Made by a program: the position numbers and the translations under genes. 64,000 nt of DNA from Reticulascus tulasneorum (Eukaryota > Ascomycota > Sordariomycetes > Glomerellales > Reticulascaceae): positions 4,526,001-4,590,000 of the forward strand of contig LSAX01000003.1 of assembly GCA_001557505.1 (NCBI GenBank). Reading direction: 5' to 3'. This document shows, one piece after another, positions 24,201 through 34,721 of this stretch (position 1 is the stretch's first letter; each line of letters opens with the position of its first letter). The notes below the pieces were generated by a model. The model had not been told where the DNA came from, searched no databases, and worked only from the letters and a program-made list of their open reading frames with translations.

Positions 24201-24696
24201 ATAACTTCTTGTCTAATGCCAAATCGTACCAGGCTCGACACGATCGGGCGACATTAATCAGGGACACGGGGTCGAGAAACCCTAGGACCTTGAGGCAAAC
24301 CTCGGGAGGTAGGTAATGGACGAAGTCGATGTATAGGCGAGGGTTCAGTCGCTGAACAATCTGGGCGATGACGGAGGTAGGGAGATCGTCCAGGAGCGCC
24401 ATGGCTAGTTCTATTATTGCCAAGGAAGAAGTTAGATCACCACAAAGCAAACAGTGCCCGACGTCACACAGGCGCGCGCAAGGGGAGTCGGCGCCAAGGA
24501 GGAAATGCTCACGAGTCTTCACCGAGACCGGGAGGTTCGGTAGCTGCCTGGTCAGCCAGGCTGGGAACTCTGCTGGTGTTCTTGGGCTCGACATGGCGCC
24601 CGAGACATCTTGTGCGCCAGAGAGGGAGAAGTGGACGGATGGGTTGAGAGGGTCCTCGGAATAGCCCTCATCGGGCTGAGGTGGCGGGTACTCCAT
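21265..24696 (-). CDS. F-box and WD40-repeat protein with long Q/P-rich insert
   Basis: Predicted substrate receptor of an SCF ubiquitin ligase. One uninterrupted frame of 1143 residues. The F-box lies at about 123-170 (FVHYLPPEVCLKVLGFLDPV, SCRAWYDLALDKKLWERLY). WD repeats start near residue 375; six are evident, ending in ...SGSRDRTIRIW, SGSSDSDVIVW, TCSKDKSIKIF, SASGDRNIKVW, SGSSDNEVKVF and SGSYDQTIIIW. A disordered stretch of about 370 residues follows, rich in Ala, Pro and Gln and including six 14-residue repeats (PQHVPQAVQQQALA type). A last WD-like blade (ARVFKLQFDVRRIICC, then VIVGWDF) closes the protein, presumably completing a seven-bladed propeller. It resembles Fbw7/Pof1-type fungal proteins, but I cannot assign an orthologue. 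The ATG at 24696 is the first in frame. Confidence 0.9.
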   Translation of the reverse strand: MEYPPPQPDEGYSEDPLNPSVHFSLSGAQDVSGAMSSPRTPAEFPAWLTRQLPNLPVSVKTREHFLLGADSPCARLCDVGHCLLCGDLTSSLAIIELAMALLDDLPTSVIAQIVQRLNPRLYIDFVHYLPPEVCLKVLGFLDPVSLINVARSCRAWYDLALDKKLWERLYLMEGWRAIYPEIRAWEEKVNEGLNATSSSLHRLKSSEDGHTYKKRTISEDTDMEMTDADRSIKQENTMIGGSIFGSPASSFGLLGRASATPHADTEMEGSMDSSKSRSADSKGKGKASPLLRSDLIKEESLPPMIPANAPGGLAGSTLWSWEARASRYRINWKYLYTMRRRLESNWERGKYSNFQLPHPDHPEEGHSECIYSLQFDSEYLVSGSRDRTIRIWSMQSRRLVRRPLEGHGGSVLCLQFDADPEEDIVVSGSSDSDVIVWRFSTGEIIQRLTKAHSESVLNVKFDKRILVTCSKDKSIKIFNRRPLRHGEPGYDDPSLVYAVPIHLKSYEYGSPTDELPILPPFTMIGRLEGHGAAVNAVQICDNEVVSASGDRNIKVWDWPRQICSRTVVGHGKGIACVQYDGRRIVSGSSDNEVKVFDRSTGLEVASLRAHTSLVRTVQAGFGDLPYSVLEDQAEAKKVDEQYFKALESGAIQESLRQKAPRRRRNAGSRRPEDITAFGATLPPGGGGGKYARIVSGSYDQTIIIWRRDKEGVWKDVHHFRQEEAAEAASRSQQTATAQSQLAAATAAMAATEAPRSASPSVLPLHPSVRPPPPAPALARLAAPAPPTPRTTIENPIIATITPESATSFMALIDIIVPQGVLALQQALASYPTMLAYHSHLQTAIDREPSPFLRAQLRQTVSTAMLRTQYNQNRARMSAMQNASMPFPPPSLPSFNSPAGPSSSADATGGSTFLATVTTTPQTVSGSSSGPSSISRLLNYPSEPTPSVNTANTPVPASSQDATMTGVSTPHVQLPPQQAHDHPQPPHAPTQAPVAPVQPPPPQQQQVPQHVPQAVQQQALVPQHVPQAVQQQAQAPQHVPQAVQQQAQAPQHVPQAVQQQALAPQHVPQAVQQQALAPQQVPQVAQTHHPHIVNADNNPARVFKLQFDVRRIICCSQTSVIVGWDFCNGDPELEEVTRFFGTVE
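21451..21695. repeat. 42-bp coding minisatellite in the F-box/WD40 gene
   Basis: The word CTGCGG recurs at exactly 42-bp spacing at 21451, 21493, 21535, 21577, 21619 and 21661. On the minus strand each unit encodes 14 residues of the PQHVPQAVQQQA[LQ][AV] type. Copies differ by a few substitutions only, so array length is likely to vary between strains. Confidence 0.92.
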
Positions 24697-27600
24697 GTTG
24701 TGAGTAGTCGGGGAAGATGCTGGACTGAGGAATCAGTCAAGAAAAATTGGGCTAATTGTTTGCTTTTTCAATCGGGCATTTTCCCCTTTGCGTATGGCGG
24801 CGACGACTAATCAGATATCGGCTGGGCCCAAGACTGTTGGCGATTGTTGTTGTAGTGGGCAAGCAGGCAGTTCGAGGCAGCGGGCTGGTGGACGAGGTGA
24901 GTTCAAGATTGGGTTGGTTCGTTCCAGGGCGGGAAGAGCCGCAACGAATAGTGCTTCCCGGCGAAGACAAATCTTATTCGGTCGTCGCTATCGAGAATGA
25001 TCAGATGGAGTGGAGCGACGCGGTAACTGAAGACAAATAAGAGACTAAAGGTATGTATGGAGTCTGAGTCCCGTCGCCGCCCGATATTTCCCACTCTGTC
25101 GCGCAAGCAGAGAAACGGCGAGGGTATGTTTTGTTTGCGTTTTTGTGGTGTCGCCTGAAGTTTGGATGGACGCTGAGCTACATAGGCGACGTGGGTGGGT
25201 GGATGGATGGATGGATGGATGGGGATGGGATATACTAATAATTAATGGGGGTCCACATCAAACCTAACCAGGTAGGAGATTATAGTGTGGTTTGTCAATG
25301 AGATGGCAGCTGAGGCGGTGGCCGGGACCACAGGGCAAGCCCGCCCGTTTGTTGACGATGCTTTCAGTTGGGGTGGCCGTAGCAGGGTTTATTCAAGTTT
25401 GCCTTAGCGGCCCCCAGTGGGACTGGGCATTGCAATCCACTGGCAGGCCACTTAGATACCTTACAAGTTAGTGACCGTGCCCGGGTTTTCTGGGGGAGAG
25501 GAGCCCTCCAGGCTGGTCACTCCACACACAGAGAGACTCTAATTAGTTGGTAAGCAAGATTCAATCGGGTCCAGGTACCAGTATAGGATACTTACTAATT
25601 ACGTAGTACTTATACGTCAGGTAGGTACCTTGCCTTGGGCACCTAGGTGCAGTACCTTAGTATAGAGGTCAAGAAAAAGACGAGATGTCGCCTTACCTAG
25701 GAATCATTCGGATGCAGGAATATCAGTACAACTTCCTGGTGCCTCTCTTAAGGAAGTGGCTAGCGTTATATTTGGGGTTGATACATTGGTATGTCAGGTA
25801 GGTAGGTACCTATATCTACACCAGCGGAGGTTTTGTGACAGATGTTGGCTTGATGGTGGGGGGTTGCCAACTTGCCTCTTCCTGCTCGGCCATGATTAGT
25901 ACCTTACGTAGCGCTGATTGTCAGCCGGGCTTCTCATGTCTCTTTTCCATTCTCTCGCTCTCTCATCTGCGTGCTGCGGACCAGGACGCATATTAACGGA
26001 CCAGGTTTATTACTGCCGGGAACACGACTTTCAGGCTTTCCAACTCCAAAAGTGGCTCCCATCTTCTGCCACTGCCAGGATAACATACCTCATGCACTTC
26101 CCGAAAACCTGAATTCAGCTGGCCGGGTATTCACAGCGCGGCGATCCAAATACGACCCACAGTCTGGTGGCATTGTCCAGAGGGTGACTCTGCCAACTAC
26201 TTAGTCGTACTATATGCCAGAAACCGCCATCTTATTATCTCCAGACCCGGATTTGACGTGGGTGAGCGCATGAGTGAGGTCACACCGTGCTTCTCGCCCC
26301 GAACCACCAACAGGTTTTCGATCGGGCCCGGATGTTGGAGGAGGCAATATCGTTATTTGAATCCTGACGGTGGTTGCGTTGCATCGGCAGCGGCTGAAGG
26401 AGGGGCGATGGCTCTAAACCTGATCTGTATTTTAGGGGATTTTGGTCGATCCACCGAACGGTAGATCGATCACTGAGTCTAATAACTCTTCCCTCCACCA
26501 ATGCTCGAGTCAGTAAATTATGACGACAGGCGAAGCTGTTGAGCCCGATATCGTCTCCTATAAACCCCAGGGGCGTCCGAGGTCTGTAATCACTGCAACC
26601 TGGCCATCCAGAACTGCCTTGCAGTTACGCACCTACCTCATCATCACCTCCGGAAAATTGGGGTTGATCAAGATGTGGGGGATGCAAGAGGAGCTTTAGT
26701 ATGAATTCTAAGATGGTGGCTTCTTCGAGAAGCATTCTAGGCCAAACTTGGCAGAACACATTTAAATCCCGTGGTCCTCCTACACCACACATAGGTCACT
26801 CGCGGATTATATTTTTTATGGATCTTTGAATAATCCCATGTTCGCTTGCCCTAGTGGCCCGGCGGGTAGCCAGTCACCCCGAACACATCTCCTACAGATC
26901 TATGGTCGGCCGATTGGCTTTGGGAATCCGCTCGGTGCGGGCAGCATTATCCACGACGCCCTCAATCTCTCAGGTCCAAGTAGGTACCCAGACCCGATCT
27001 TGTCGGGAGCGAGCCTCTATTTACTCGAAGGCGTGATCCGGAAGAGGATGCGTGCTATGGTGTTTCTGGTCTGCTCCTATTTTGGCCGCCAACCACATGC
27101 ATGAACTGCCTGTTTCAACCATCGTATTAGCCGCCCAGATTCTCCTTCCGCTTGGCGGACTGCGAGGTCTGGCGGCATCATCTGATGAAAAGGGTACTCT
27201 CTGCTCCAATGTTGTTGCAATATCGGCCACGTATCTGGCCTTGTTTCTGTTGCGCCTACGACACTCACTGTCTGCCCTGGCCGTGATTCAAGTCAAGGTT
27301 CCCACATTCCATGACTTGACGGAATGGATGAGTCGCCCCCCTTATCGGAAGACTGCAAAAATATTTATTACATTTGGCTACGGGCTGACGAGCCGCAACT
27401 GTCGCACCGCGACGCCTCTGCTGCCGACGGGGGCCATCTTCTTGAAGCTGCTTGTCCGCTTTTCTGCTCATCGTGATGGGGTCTTTAGCGGGAAGGATCT
27501 TGGAATGTAAATCTTCAATCCTTCCGTGCACTGCACATCCTCTATTAGGTAGTCAACAGGTGTAATGTCTGCCAGACTGACTGGACTAGTAATTGCTGGG

Positions 27601-28634
27601 CTGGGCAAACTGGCTACGGCTTCTACACGTGCGCTTATTATGTACGTACTCATACTACTAGGTACGTAGACCAGAAATGTAGACTACTAGGTATTTGGGA
27701 AGCATACGATGCCCAAACACTGACGCTCTGTTCCCGAGGCACCCCAAACGCTACCCGCCCAAAGCCGTCAAAGGCCTGTCCTGTCTGCCCCATCCTTCTG
27801 CAACACATTCGCGCTGTGTGGACTGGCTCGTGGAGCGGGGCGGTGGGTGCTCTGAAGCGTCGGGGCTCCGACTGGTGGTGGGAGGGAGTTGGAGATCCAG
27901 ACAAAGAACCCGTGAATACCGTACTTCAGATTCATCCCACTTTAACGAAGTCGGGCCCCCCTTTTTTCGATTCACCTTCTCGAACGTCTTGTCAACGGTT
28001 CTCCTATTTATCTTACCTACATACAGACTCCCGTCTGCCAGATCCAGGGATTGTCAAGCCATCTTGCACACAATTCAATCAATGAGAGACGTGATCTGTC
28101 TACTGTGACGGGAGGCTAGGCTGTTTTGGGACTAGCGCCAGCTCTCGCTAATTTGAAACAGACAAACCTCCATCACACTCAATGCCCAAATGCGAGTCGC
28201 CAGTGTGCCTCAACTCTCCTCCTTTGCCTTGATCGAGACATACATGAGCAGCTGCAGCCTGCATCTGCATATCGAGATACCACACTCGACGATATACCGA
28301 CTAGTCTGCATCCAAGAGCAGCCGAAGGGAAAGCCCGCCAGCATCTCCTAGACTCGACTACCCTCGTCAGGAGACCCGCTCGACCCAACCTCTCGCCCCC
28401 CCGAATTCCGAAAACGGCTGGCCCTCGGACTACTACCCTTTTCCAACCTACCGACGTGGCGGATCTGACGATATCGACGCAACGCCGTTTCGCCATCTCG
28501 CGCACGCTACATTCGTCATCACTACAACAGCCCAAAGCGATATTGCGACCGACGTCGAATTTTCGAGGCATCCTCGAGGACCGACGGGCAAAGGACGCGT
28601 CTCGTCATAAAACCGCCGAATGGGTTAGGACATT
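24697..28634. other. Long divergent intergenic region
   Basis: This 3.9 kb stretch separates divergent genes and should hold both promoters. It contains a GGAT/GGGT simple repeat at 25191-25229 and many TAGGTACC-like words around 25560-25810, common in Sordariomycete intergenic DNA. Frames at 27052-27510 and 28126-28656 lack ATG starts in good context and recognisable features. I see no tRNA or other RNA gene. Confidence 0.5.
25191..25229. repeat. GGGT/GGAT simple repeat
   Basis: A run of GTGGGTGGGT followed by about seven GGAT units, interrupted near its end by GGGG. It lies about 500 bp upstream of the F-box/WD40 start codon. Confidence 0.9.
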
Positions 28635-31600
28635 ATGGCACATGCCCCTCTTCTGAGAACGAACACGGCCCCGGTCTTCCAGTCGAACGGAATCGGAGGT
28701 CTGCAGAATACCATGAGCAATGCGCCGCGCGCCAGTCAACTCTCCGGCTCGACAGCCTACAACGGCTCGACGACCTCGCTCGCCTCCTTATCGAGCGCCG
28801 CCACCATCGTCGCCTCCCAGAATGGCGGCCCCGTTGTCGCTACTTCCAACATCATCAACCAGAAAGCCGATGCCTCGAGGTCGCTATACCATTTATGCGT
28901 GTCTTTGAAGGCCCGGTTGGCGCTGGTTCCTGGGTTTGAGCCGTTTCTTCAACAGCTAGACCCGAACGACCCCGTTGAGTCACTATGGAGCCTCTTCCGG
29001 ACCGGATATCCGTTGCTCGCCATTTACAACGCGCTGCAGCCCGCGGAGCCCCTGAAGATAGAGGATGCGAACGCGAACGCCAACGAGAGCAAGAAATCCA
29101 AGATTGCGCTTTTCAAGTTCATTCAGGCGTGCTTGAAGGATCTTGGCATTTCGTCAGCAGAATGTTTCGTCATCAGCGACGTCCTAGGAAATGATACTAC
29201 CGGTTTTGTCAAGGTATGTGCAGTCACTGATTATGAACTACTGTAGTTCGCCTCGAACAACCTCTCTTGCGCGCTGCTTGTTGCCGAGCTGGTGCTGACT
29301 TCCATTTTAGACTACCCAGGTCGTCAACTATGTTCTCGATATTGCCGATCAACGTGGTCTGCTGCTGCAACTCCAGCCGTACCCTGAAGATGAACCTAGC
29401 AAAGAAGCTGGCCCTCAGATGAGCTATCGAGATTATATCGTCAAGGAACTGGTTGACACTGAAAGGAAATATGTGCAGGATCTGGAGAATCTTTATGATT
29501 TGAAGAGCAGTCTAGAGACCAAGGGAATCATCACAGGCGACACCGTCCACCAGATTTTCCTGAACATCAACGCAATCCTGGATTTCCAGCGGAGGTTTTT
29601 GATTCGAGTCGAAACGACGAACTCCATGCCACCCGCAATTCAACAATGGGGCTCACCATTTGTCACCTACGAAGAATCGTTCGACATTTACCGGCCATTC
29701 ATTGCGAATCAGAGGAAAGCAGATCAGGTTGCCAACCAGGTGTTCGACCTGATCCAAGCAACCGGACACCCCGTTGCGGTGGATTCCAACACCCTTGGTG
29801 GTTTCTTGCTGAAACCGATGCAGCGACTCGTGAAATACCCCCTTCTACTAAAGGTTTGTTGATATGTATTCGGTACAAGGAATCGGGCTAATACAAGGCA
29901 GGATTTGATGAAGAAGAGCGAGGACGAGAATATCAAGAAAGACCTGGCAGCAGGCATCGAGGCAGCCGAACGGGTGCTGAGAAAGGCAAACGATGAACTG
30001 AATCGGGACCTCCTAGACGAGGCAGTGGATGACCTGAACACTCGGGTAGATGACTGGAAGAATCATCGGGTAGAGCAGTTTGGCAAGCTGCTGTTACATG
30101 GAATTTACACGGTTGTGACGGGGAAGAGTGACCAGGAGAAGGACGTGAGTGCCCACTCCACGGACCCTTGCGGTTAATTCCGTCGGACGGTTTGGTTTAA
30201 TACTAACTTATTCTAGTACGAGATCTATCTTTTCGAATGCATCTTACTCTGCTGCAAGGAGGTCACACCGAACAAGAGTAAGGATAAGAAAGACAAAACG
30301 AAGTCGACTGGTCCGAGAATGCGGAACAAGAATGCAAGATTGCAGCTTAAGGGGCGGATCTTCATGTGCAACGTCACCGAAGTTGTTTCGCTCTCCAAAC
30401 CAGGTATGCTGTTCCTAGAATCCTAGCGTCTTGACTCGGTCACTCACGGTTCGCAAGGCTCTTATAGTGTCCAAATCTGGTGGAAGGGCGACCCGGGAGT
30501 GGAAAATTTCATGATCAAGTTCACCAACGAGGAGACAATGAAGAAGTGGGCACAGGGTCTCGACATTCAACGCAAAGAGAATGTGCCGAAGGCGTCAGCA
30601 AGCCCAGATATGCCGGCTCCTGAATTCAGTTGGACAAGGGCTCACGGAGGTAATCTGGAGAACCCCTACCTCAACCAGCAGGAGGAGGAAGATGATGACG
30701 AGCTTGGTCCAACCTCTGCACCACCCCAGTTCCCGATGCCTTCCCTATCTAGCGGCGGGAGCATGATTACTCGGAACGCCTCAAGCACCAGCTTGCGGCA
30801 ACGATCAGGAACCTCAGAGAGCACCCAATCCCTGGCCGCCATGGTTCGGGCACCACCACCGCGATATCCGCTGCCGCAACCCCCAGCACCGCTGAGCCTT
30901 CAGACTCAGATGAACCCCGGGCAATCATCTCCCGGTCCCCGTGGTGTTGTAGGGGATTCGTACTTCTCTCCCGTGGCTGACTCTCCAGTGTCCTCCCGAA
31001 CCAGTGCCGCGAGTGGAATGTTTCCCATTTCTGGATATCCATTCCCCAAACAAGGTACACCACAACCACCTTGGGACGATACCAACCGATACACGGCCCC
31101 AGCAATGCCTCGTGCTCCGTCTCGGGATGGCACTTCCCCTAATCCATATGGGATGAATGGAAGGAACCCGAGAGGCCCGTCACTGCCTGTCCTGGCATCA
31201 CAGAGCCAAAGCGCCGCGCAGCAACAGCGAAGTAGATCTTACAGTACACCAGACATCCAAGGCCCGCCTGGCATGCGTCGCACACAAGGGGGAACACCAG
31301 TACCAGCGGTGCCCGGCATTCCTGCCCATCTGCACCCAGCTCATGACCAAGGCCTCCCACGTTCCCAAACCGGGTCACCGAGACTGAACGACCTGCCAAT
31401 GCGTTCCAGCACGCAAAGCCCTGGCGCACAGCGCGAACGCCAATATGGACACCAGTCTTCTGGTAGCTACGGTGGCATTATGACGCAGTTCCCGGCGCAG
31501 CCCATATATCCCCGTCAAAATACCCCAGGGCCTAGCCAGCCTATGAGCATCGACGCAGCAGCAGCTAGCGGCAGGCCGGGCTCGCCATCTATGGGTGCTG

Positions 31601-31959
31601 GGACTGGAGGGTCGCAAGCAAACAATTCAGCCAGTCCGGACATGCCCATCCCAACACAGCTTAAGGTCAAGGTGAATTGTGTCGATAGTGGCAACTACGT
31701 GACCCTCGTTGTCGCGTTTAACATCACCTACCAATCCTTGGTTGACAGGATTGACGCAAAGCTAGCGCGGTTCACGAACAGCAGCATCTCCAAGGGCATG
31801 CTCAGACTCAGATACCGGGACGAGGACGGCGACCTTGTGACCATCGAGAGCGATGACGACATCCAGATCGCCTTCATGGAATGGCGTGAGGGAGTGCGAA
31901 ACATGTACTCCGGCGGGGTTGGAGAGATTGAACTTTTCTGCATGGGAGATACTGCTTAA
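28635..31959 (+). CDS. CDC24: Rho guanine-nucleotide exchange factor CDC24/Scd1
   Basis: Activates the GTPase Cdc42 to set polarity at hyphal tips. Five exons, 28635-29213, 29311-29853, 29902-30144, 30217-30403 and 30458-31959, give 1017 residues; every join keeps frame. Domains in order: a Ser/Thr-rich N-terminus; the CDC24 calponin-like region (about 75-200, SLYHLCVSLKARLALVPGF to GNDTTGFVK); the DH domain (about 230-410, VKELVDTERKYVQDLENLY, GGFLLKPMQRLVKYPLLLK); the PH domain (about 425-560, YEIYLFECILLCC, GSYSVQIWWKGDPG); a long Pro/Ser-rich linker; and a C-terminal PB1 domain (about 920-1017, LRLRYRDEDGDLVTIESDDD) that in yeasts binds the Bem1/Scd2 scaffold. The OPCA-like acidic PB1 motif is intact. 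The ATG at 28635 is the first in frame with the conserved region. Confidence 0.95.
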
Positions 31960-33028
31960 GGCTGCGTCGTGGTGGTACAGGATATAGGACTTAACGGACG
32001 CATCATCATAAATACCCACCGGGAGCATTCTTTGCATATTCGGCGCAGAACGGACATCATATATACTCTCGTCATATTCTCTTCGGAGCCCGGCAGCATC
32101 AGCAGCGAAGACGAATACCGTGACGTCACCCCCTTGCTGAACTGGCGCCGCAGGGGCAACGGAACGAGCGGAGGACGGAACCGGTCCCAGCGAGCAACAT
32201 ATGTCATTTCGCAATTTTAGACCATACGGGACTTGATCACAATCTTACCCGCATACTACACCCACAGCGTATTACCAGATATTCTTGCTACTCGAATTTC
32301 GAGATTCCGCTCATTTGAGGTTCCCTGGTCTTGGGGGATATCTTGTTTCTTGGAAATATTTACATCTTTTCCCTGATCCGATGGATCTTGGCATATGCCC
32401 TCCAGGATGGGAACCACGGGGAGAAACGATGTTTGGAGTTGTCTTTTCCTTTTTTTTGTTTTGGGGAGATGGGGCGATTGACCCTTTTCAATCGTCAGCG
32501 ATTGCTGAACTATGAGGAACTCTATGCTTTAGGGGGAAGGAGGTTGATGGTAATCTTTATTTGATTGAGAGGTTGTGGAGGAGAGTAGCAATCTCTGGTC
32601 ATTCGTTCTCTTGCGGTTCTGGCACGTCTGCTCGCCCGAAAGGTATCGGCGCTAGTTATAGGATTGGGGTTTGCGGGTTGCTTTTCGCTGGAAGCAGGTC
32701 CCGGTTGCGTGGAATCTGGCATGCCAGCATTGCTGGTGTGTGTAGACAAATCGAACTTATTGCTCTTAGCTGTTCTATTCTGGAATTTCGTGTGTTGTGA
32801 CATATGATACAGTATACAAAGCCCATCCCAACGCCTCAATCCTCCAACCTTTCCATGCTTTGCGGTTGCAAAACTGTATCTTCTACGTCGTCCACAGTAT
32901 GGCTGCAAAACCCGCGCAACCCAGGCCGCCCTTTGGGCACTTGGATCCCTCGGGGCAATTCGTAGTGATCAACGAAATGCTCCTCCTTCTTCCCTTTCAT
33001 TGTGTGGCATGACCCTATCGTGTGTAGT
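31960..33028. other. Intergenic, 3' of CDC24 and of MRP10
   Basis: Convergent 3' regions. A Ser/Thr/Pro-rich minus-strand frame at 32522-32908 (possible ATG near 32803) cannot be supported as a gene. No RNA gene is seen. Confidence 0.45.
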
Positions 33029-33480
33029 TTACTTCTTCTTCGTCCTCCCAACTAGCCTCTCGTAGAACCGGCCGAGGTGGTAATTGATAGTTGCTGGCGC
33101 CGGGGGCGGCGCGGGCTTCGCGTCCATGCAGTTCCGGAGAGTATTCTCGAGGGCTATGCACCCTGCCGTATTGTAGCCTGCGGAGGCCCAGCATGCTGAG
33201 AATTGTCAGTTTCGATCTCCTGAGCGGCAATGTAATGGAGTTCGGAACAGGGGGGCTGCAAGTCCCCTTTTTCCATTGCAAAGCATCGAAAGCGGGAAGC
33301 CAGAATAAAGGCTAGGAGAAGGGAGGAAACACGAAGCTGGGGAACAGCAAGGTGAGTCTTACCTAGTACAGATGACATGGCCGTTATACAAGGGTTCGTC
33401 ACCGTTTTCTTTGGGTTGCGTACGCGCAGGACACGGAGAGGAGGCAAGCGCATCGGCTTTTTGGCGCTGCTGGGAAGCAT
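33029..33480 (-). CDS. MRP10: Mitochondrial small-subunit ribosomal protein mS37 (MRP10/CHCHD1)
   Basis: Small-subunit mitoribosome protein with a twin CX9C (CHCH) fold, imported through the Mia40 disulfide relay. Two minus-strand exons, 33480-33363 and 33195-33029, give 94 residues. The intron is 167 bp, with a GTAAGA donor and a CTCAG acceptor. The N-terminus KKPMRLPPLRVLRVRNP is typical of the family. The joined middle reads NPCITAMSSVLACWASAGY then NTAGCIALENTLRNCMD, giving two exact C-x9-C pairs. The end INYHLGRFYERLVGRTKKK matches fungal MRP10. The CX9C helices are visible only after splicing; neither exon alone gives a convincing frame. Recognition rests on motif memory, not a search. 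Confidence 0.9.
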
Positions 33481-34079
33481 TTTGAAGGTATTGCAGATGC
33501 GAGCGATGAATTCGGTGAGGATGTGGTCCTAATTGTAGGGTTCGAGGATCATTGAGGTCTGGAATCGGGAGGGCGGACAAGTGTGAGCATGGTTTAATAC
33601 AGTGGATGATGGATCTGAAGCTCAAGATAATGGAGCTTGAATTGCGATCTCGAAATTTGTTGCAAGGTCAGAGTCACGTGCCTTCACGGACGTGCAGCAA
33701 GTATTGGAGACATGGGCATGATTGGTTGAGATGCTGGGTGGCGTTTTCGAGCTGAGGCTGGTGATCCTCAGCCTTGCATCCCCCATGGAATGGGCTTAGG
33801 TACATCTAACGATTAATTCACAATGTCCCACTCAGTTCAATGTGGTTTCTACAATGCAAATATTCCACATACAGTAAATGACTGTTCTTATGGAACTGGA
33901 TTTGCTAGGTTACCCTTGGGAGCGTTTCCCTCGTAAGCTGTCTGACTATTACTTGGCCAAGGAGCAGGATAGAACGCATGTGCTAGAAACAAGAGTCGCA
34001 AGAGTAAGTAGATTCTACTTGATCATTGTGAGGTTAAACCTATTTTACTGAATACTCGAGCTATTGCAAGTACCTAGGC

Positions 34080-34135
34080 GATGAGGACGATGAGGACGAC
34101 GAGGACGAGGATGAGGATGAGGACGAGGACATGAA
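34080..34135. repeat. GAY/GAR simple repeat
   Basis: A purine-rich run of GAT, GAG and GAC triplets that would encode about 17 consecutive Asp/Glu in the plus frame starting at 34080. That frame stops at 34302 and has no clear start. On the minus strand the same DNA reads as Leu/Val/Ile. I treat it as a low-complexity repeat and not as an exon. Confidence 0.6.
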
Positions 34136-34553
34136 GGATGTGGACAACAAGGACAAGATTAAGCAGGACAAGACAAGGAGGACGAGAAGGACGGCAATGG
34201 TGATGATAAGAAGCAGTGACAACCGCGAAAGAAATTTCAACGAGGATGAGGATGATGGTGGGGGAATAAAGAGTAAGGTACATACTGATTATTACTAGGT
34301 ACGTACCTTGTAGTCCGTAAATTATTTTGTTGTTGATTTGGCTGACCGCGGGGCAGAGGGGTACGTACCTGCCAAAATATCAGAGTCGTGAGGCCCCACC
34401 CCAAGGCTAGCCAGGTCTCGGCACGACCCGATTGGCTGCCTTGCCAAAAGTAAACAAACGAATTTCCATCCGCGAAAGCCATCCTCTCTGCTTGCAACAT
34501 CTCCCATCACCACTCTCCTTCTTGAAAGATCTTCAATTTCGATTAACCCAATC

Positions 34554-34626
34554 GTAAGTCTCTTTTGCCGCACCCTTTCCATGGTACATAGGTAGCCTGC
34601 ATCTAACTGGACTTTTTTCTTGTCAG
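34554..34626 (+). other. Probable 5' UTR intron of the 34.7-kb gene
   Basis: A GTAAGT donor at 34554, a TCTAACTGG branch-like sequence and a pyrimidine tract ending in TTGTCAG at 34626 make a 73-bp intron about 95 bases ahead of the ATG at 34722. It lies wholly outside the coding frame. Confidence 0.5.
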
Positions 34627-34721
34627 ACATCCTTCAGACAACAAGATACCATCGATTTCGCGTCTGCCGCGTTTCCAACCAACCGCCCACTACCTCCTGC
34701 GCCCAGTTGACTTCTCTCAAG

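Larger units (their letters stand above)
33481..34721. other. Intergenic, divergent promoters of MRP10 and the 34.7-kb gene
   Basis: Contains an acidic-codon simple repeat (34080-34135) and a 5' UTR intron near the next gene, both listed separately. No other gene is supported. Confidence 0.5.

Noticed and set aside
27052..27510. 152-codon plus frame in the long intergenic region
   Set aside because: No ATG at its start and no recognisable product.
28126..28656. 176-codon plus frame overlapping the start of CDC24
   Set aside because: It begins without an ATG and lies in what should be the CDC24 5' UTR; no domain seen.
32522..32908. Ser/Thr/Pro-rich minus-strand frame between CDC24 and MRP10
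   Set aside because: A possible internal ATG exists, but there is no family signal and it lies in convergent 3' UTR space.
34080..34302. Acidic plus-strand frame across the GAY/GAR repeat
   Set aside because: It has no start and reads as a simple repeat; the opposite strand is equally open.
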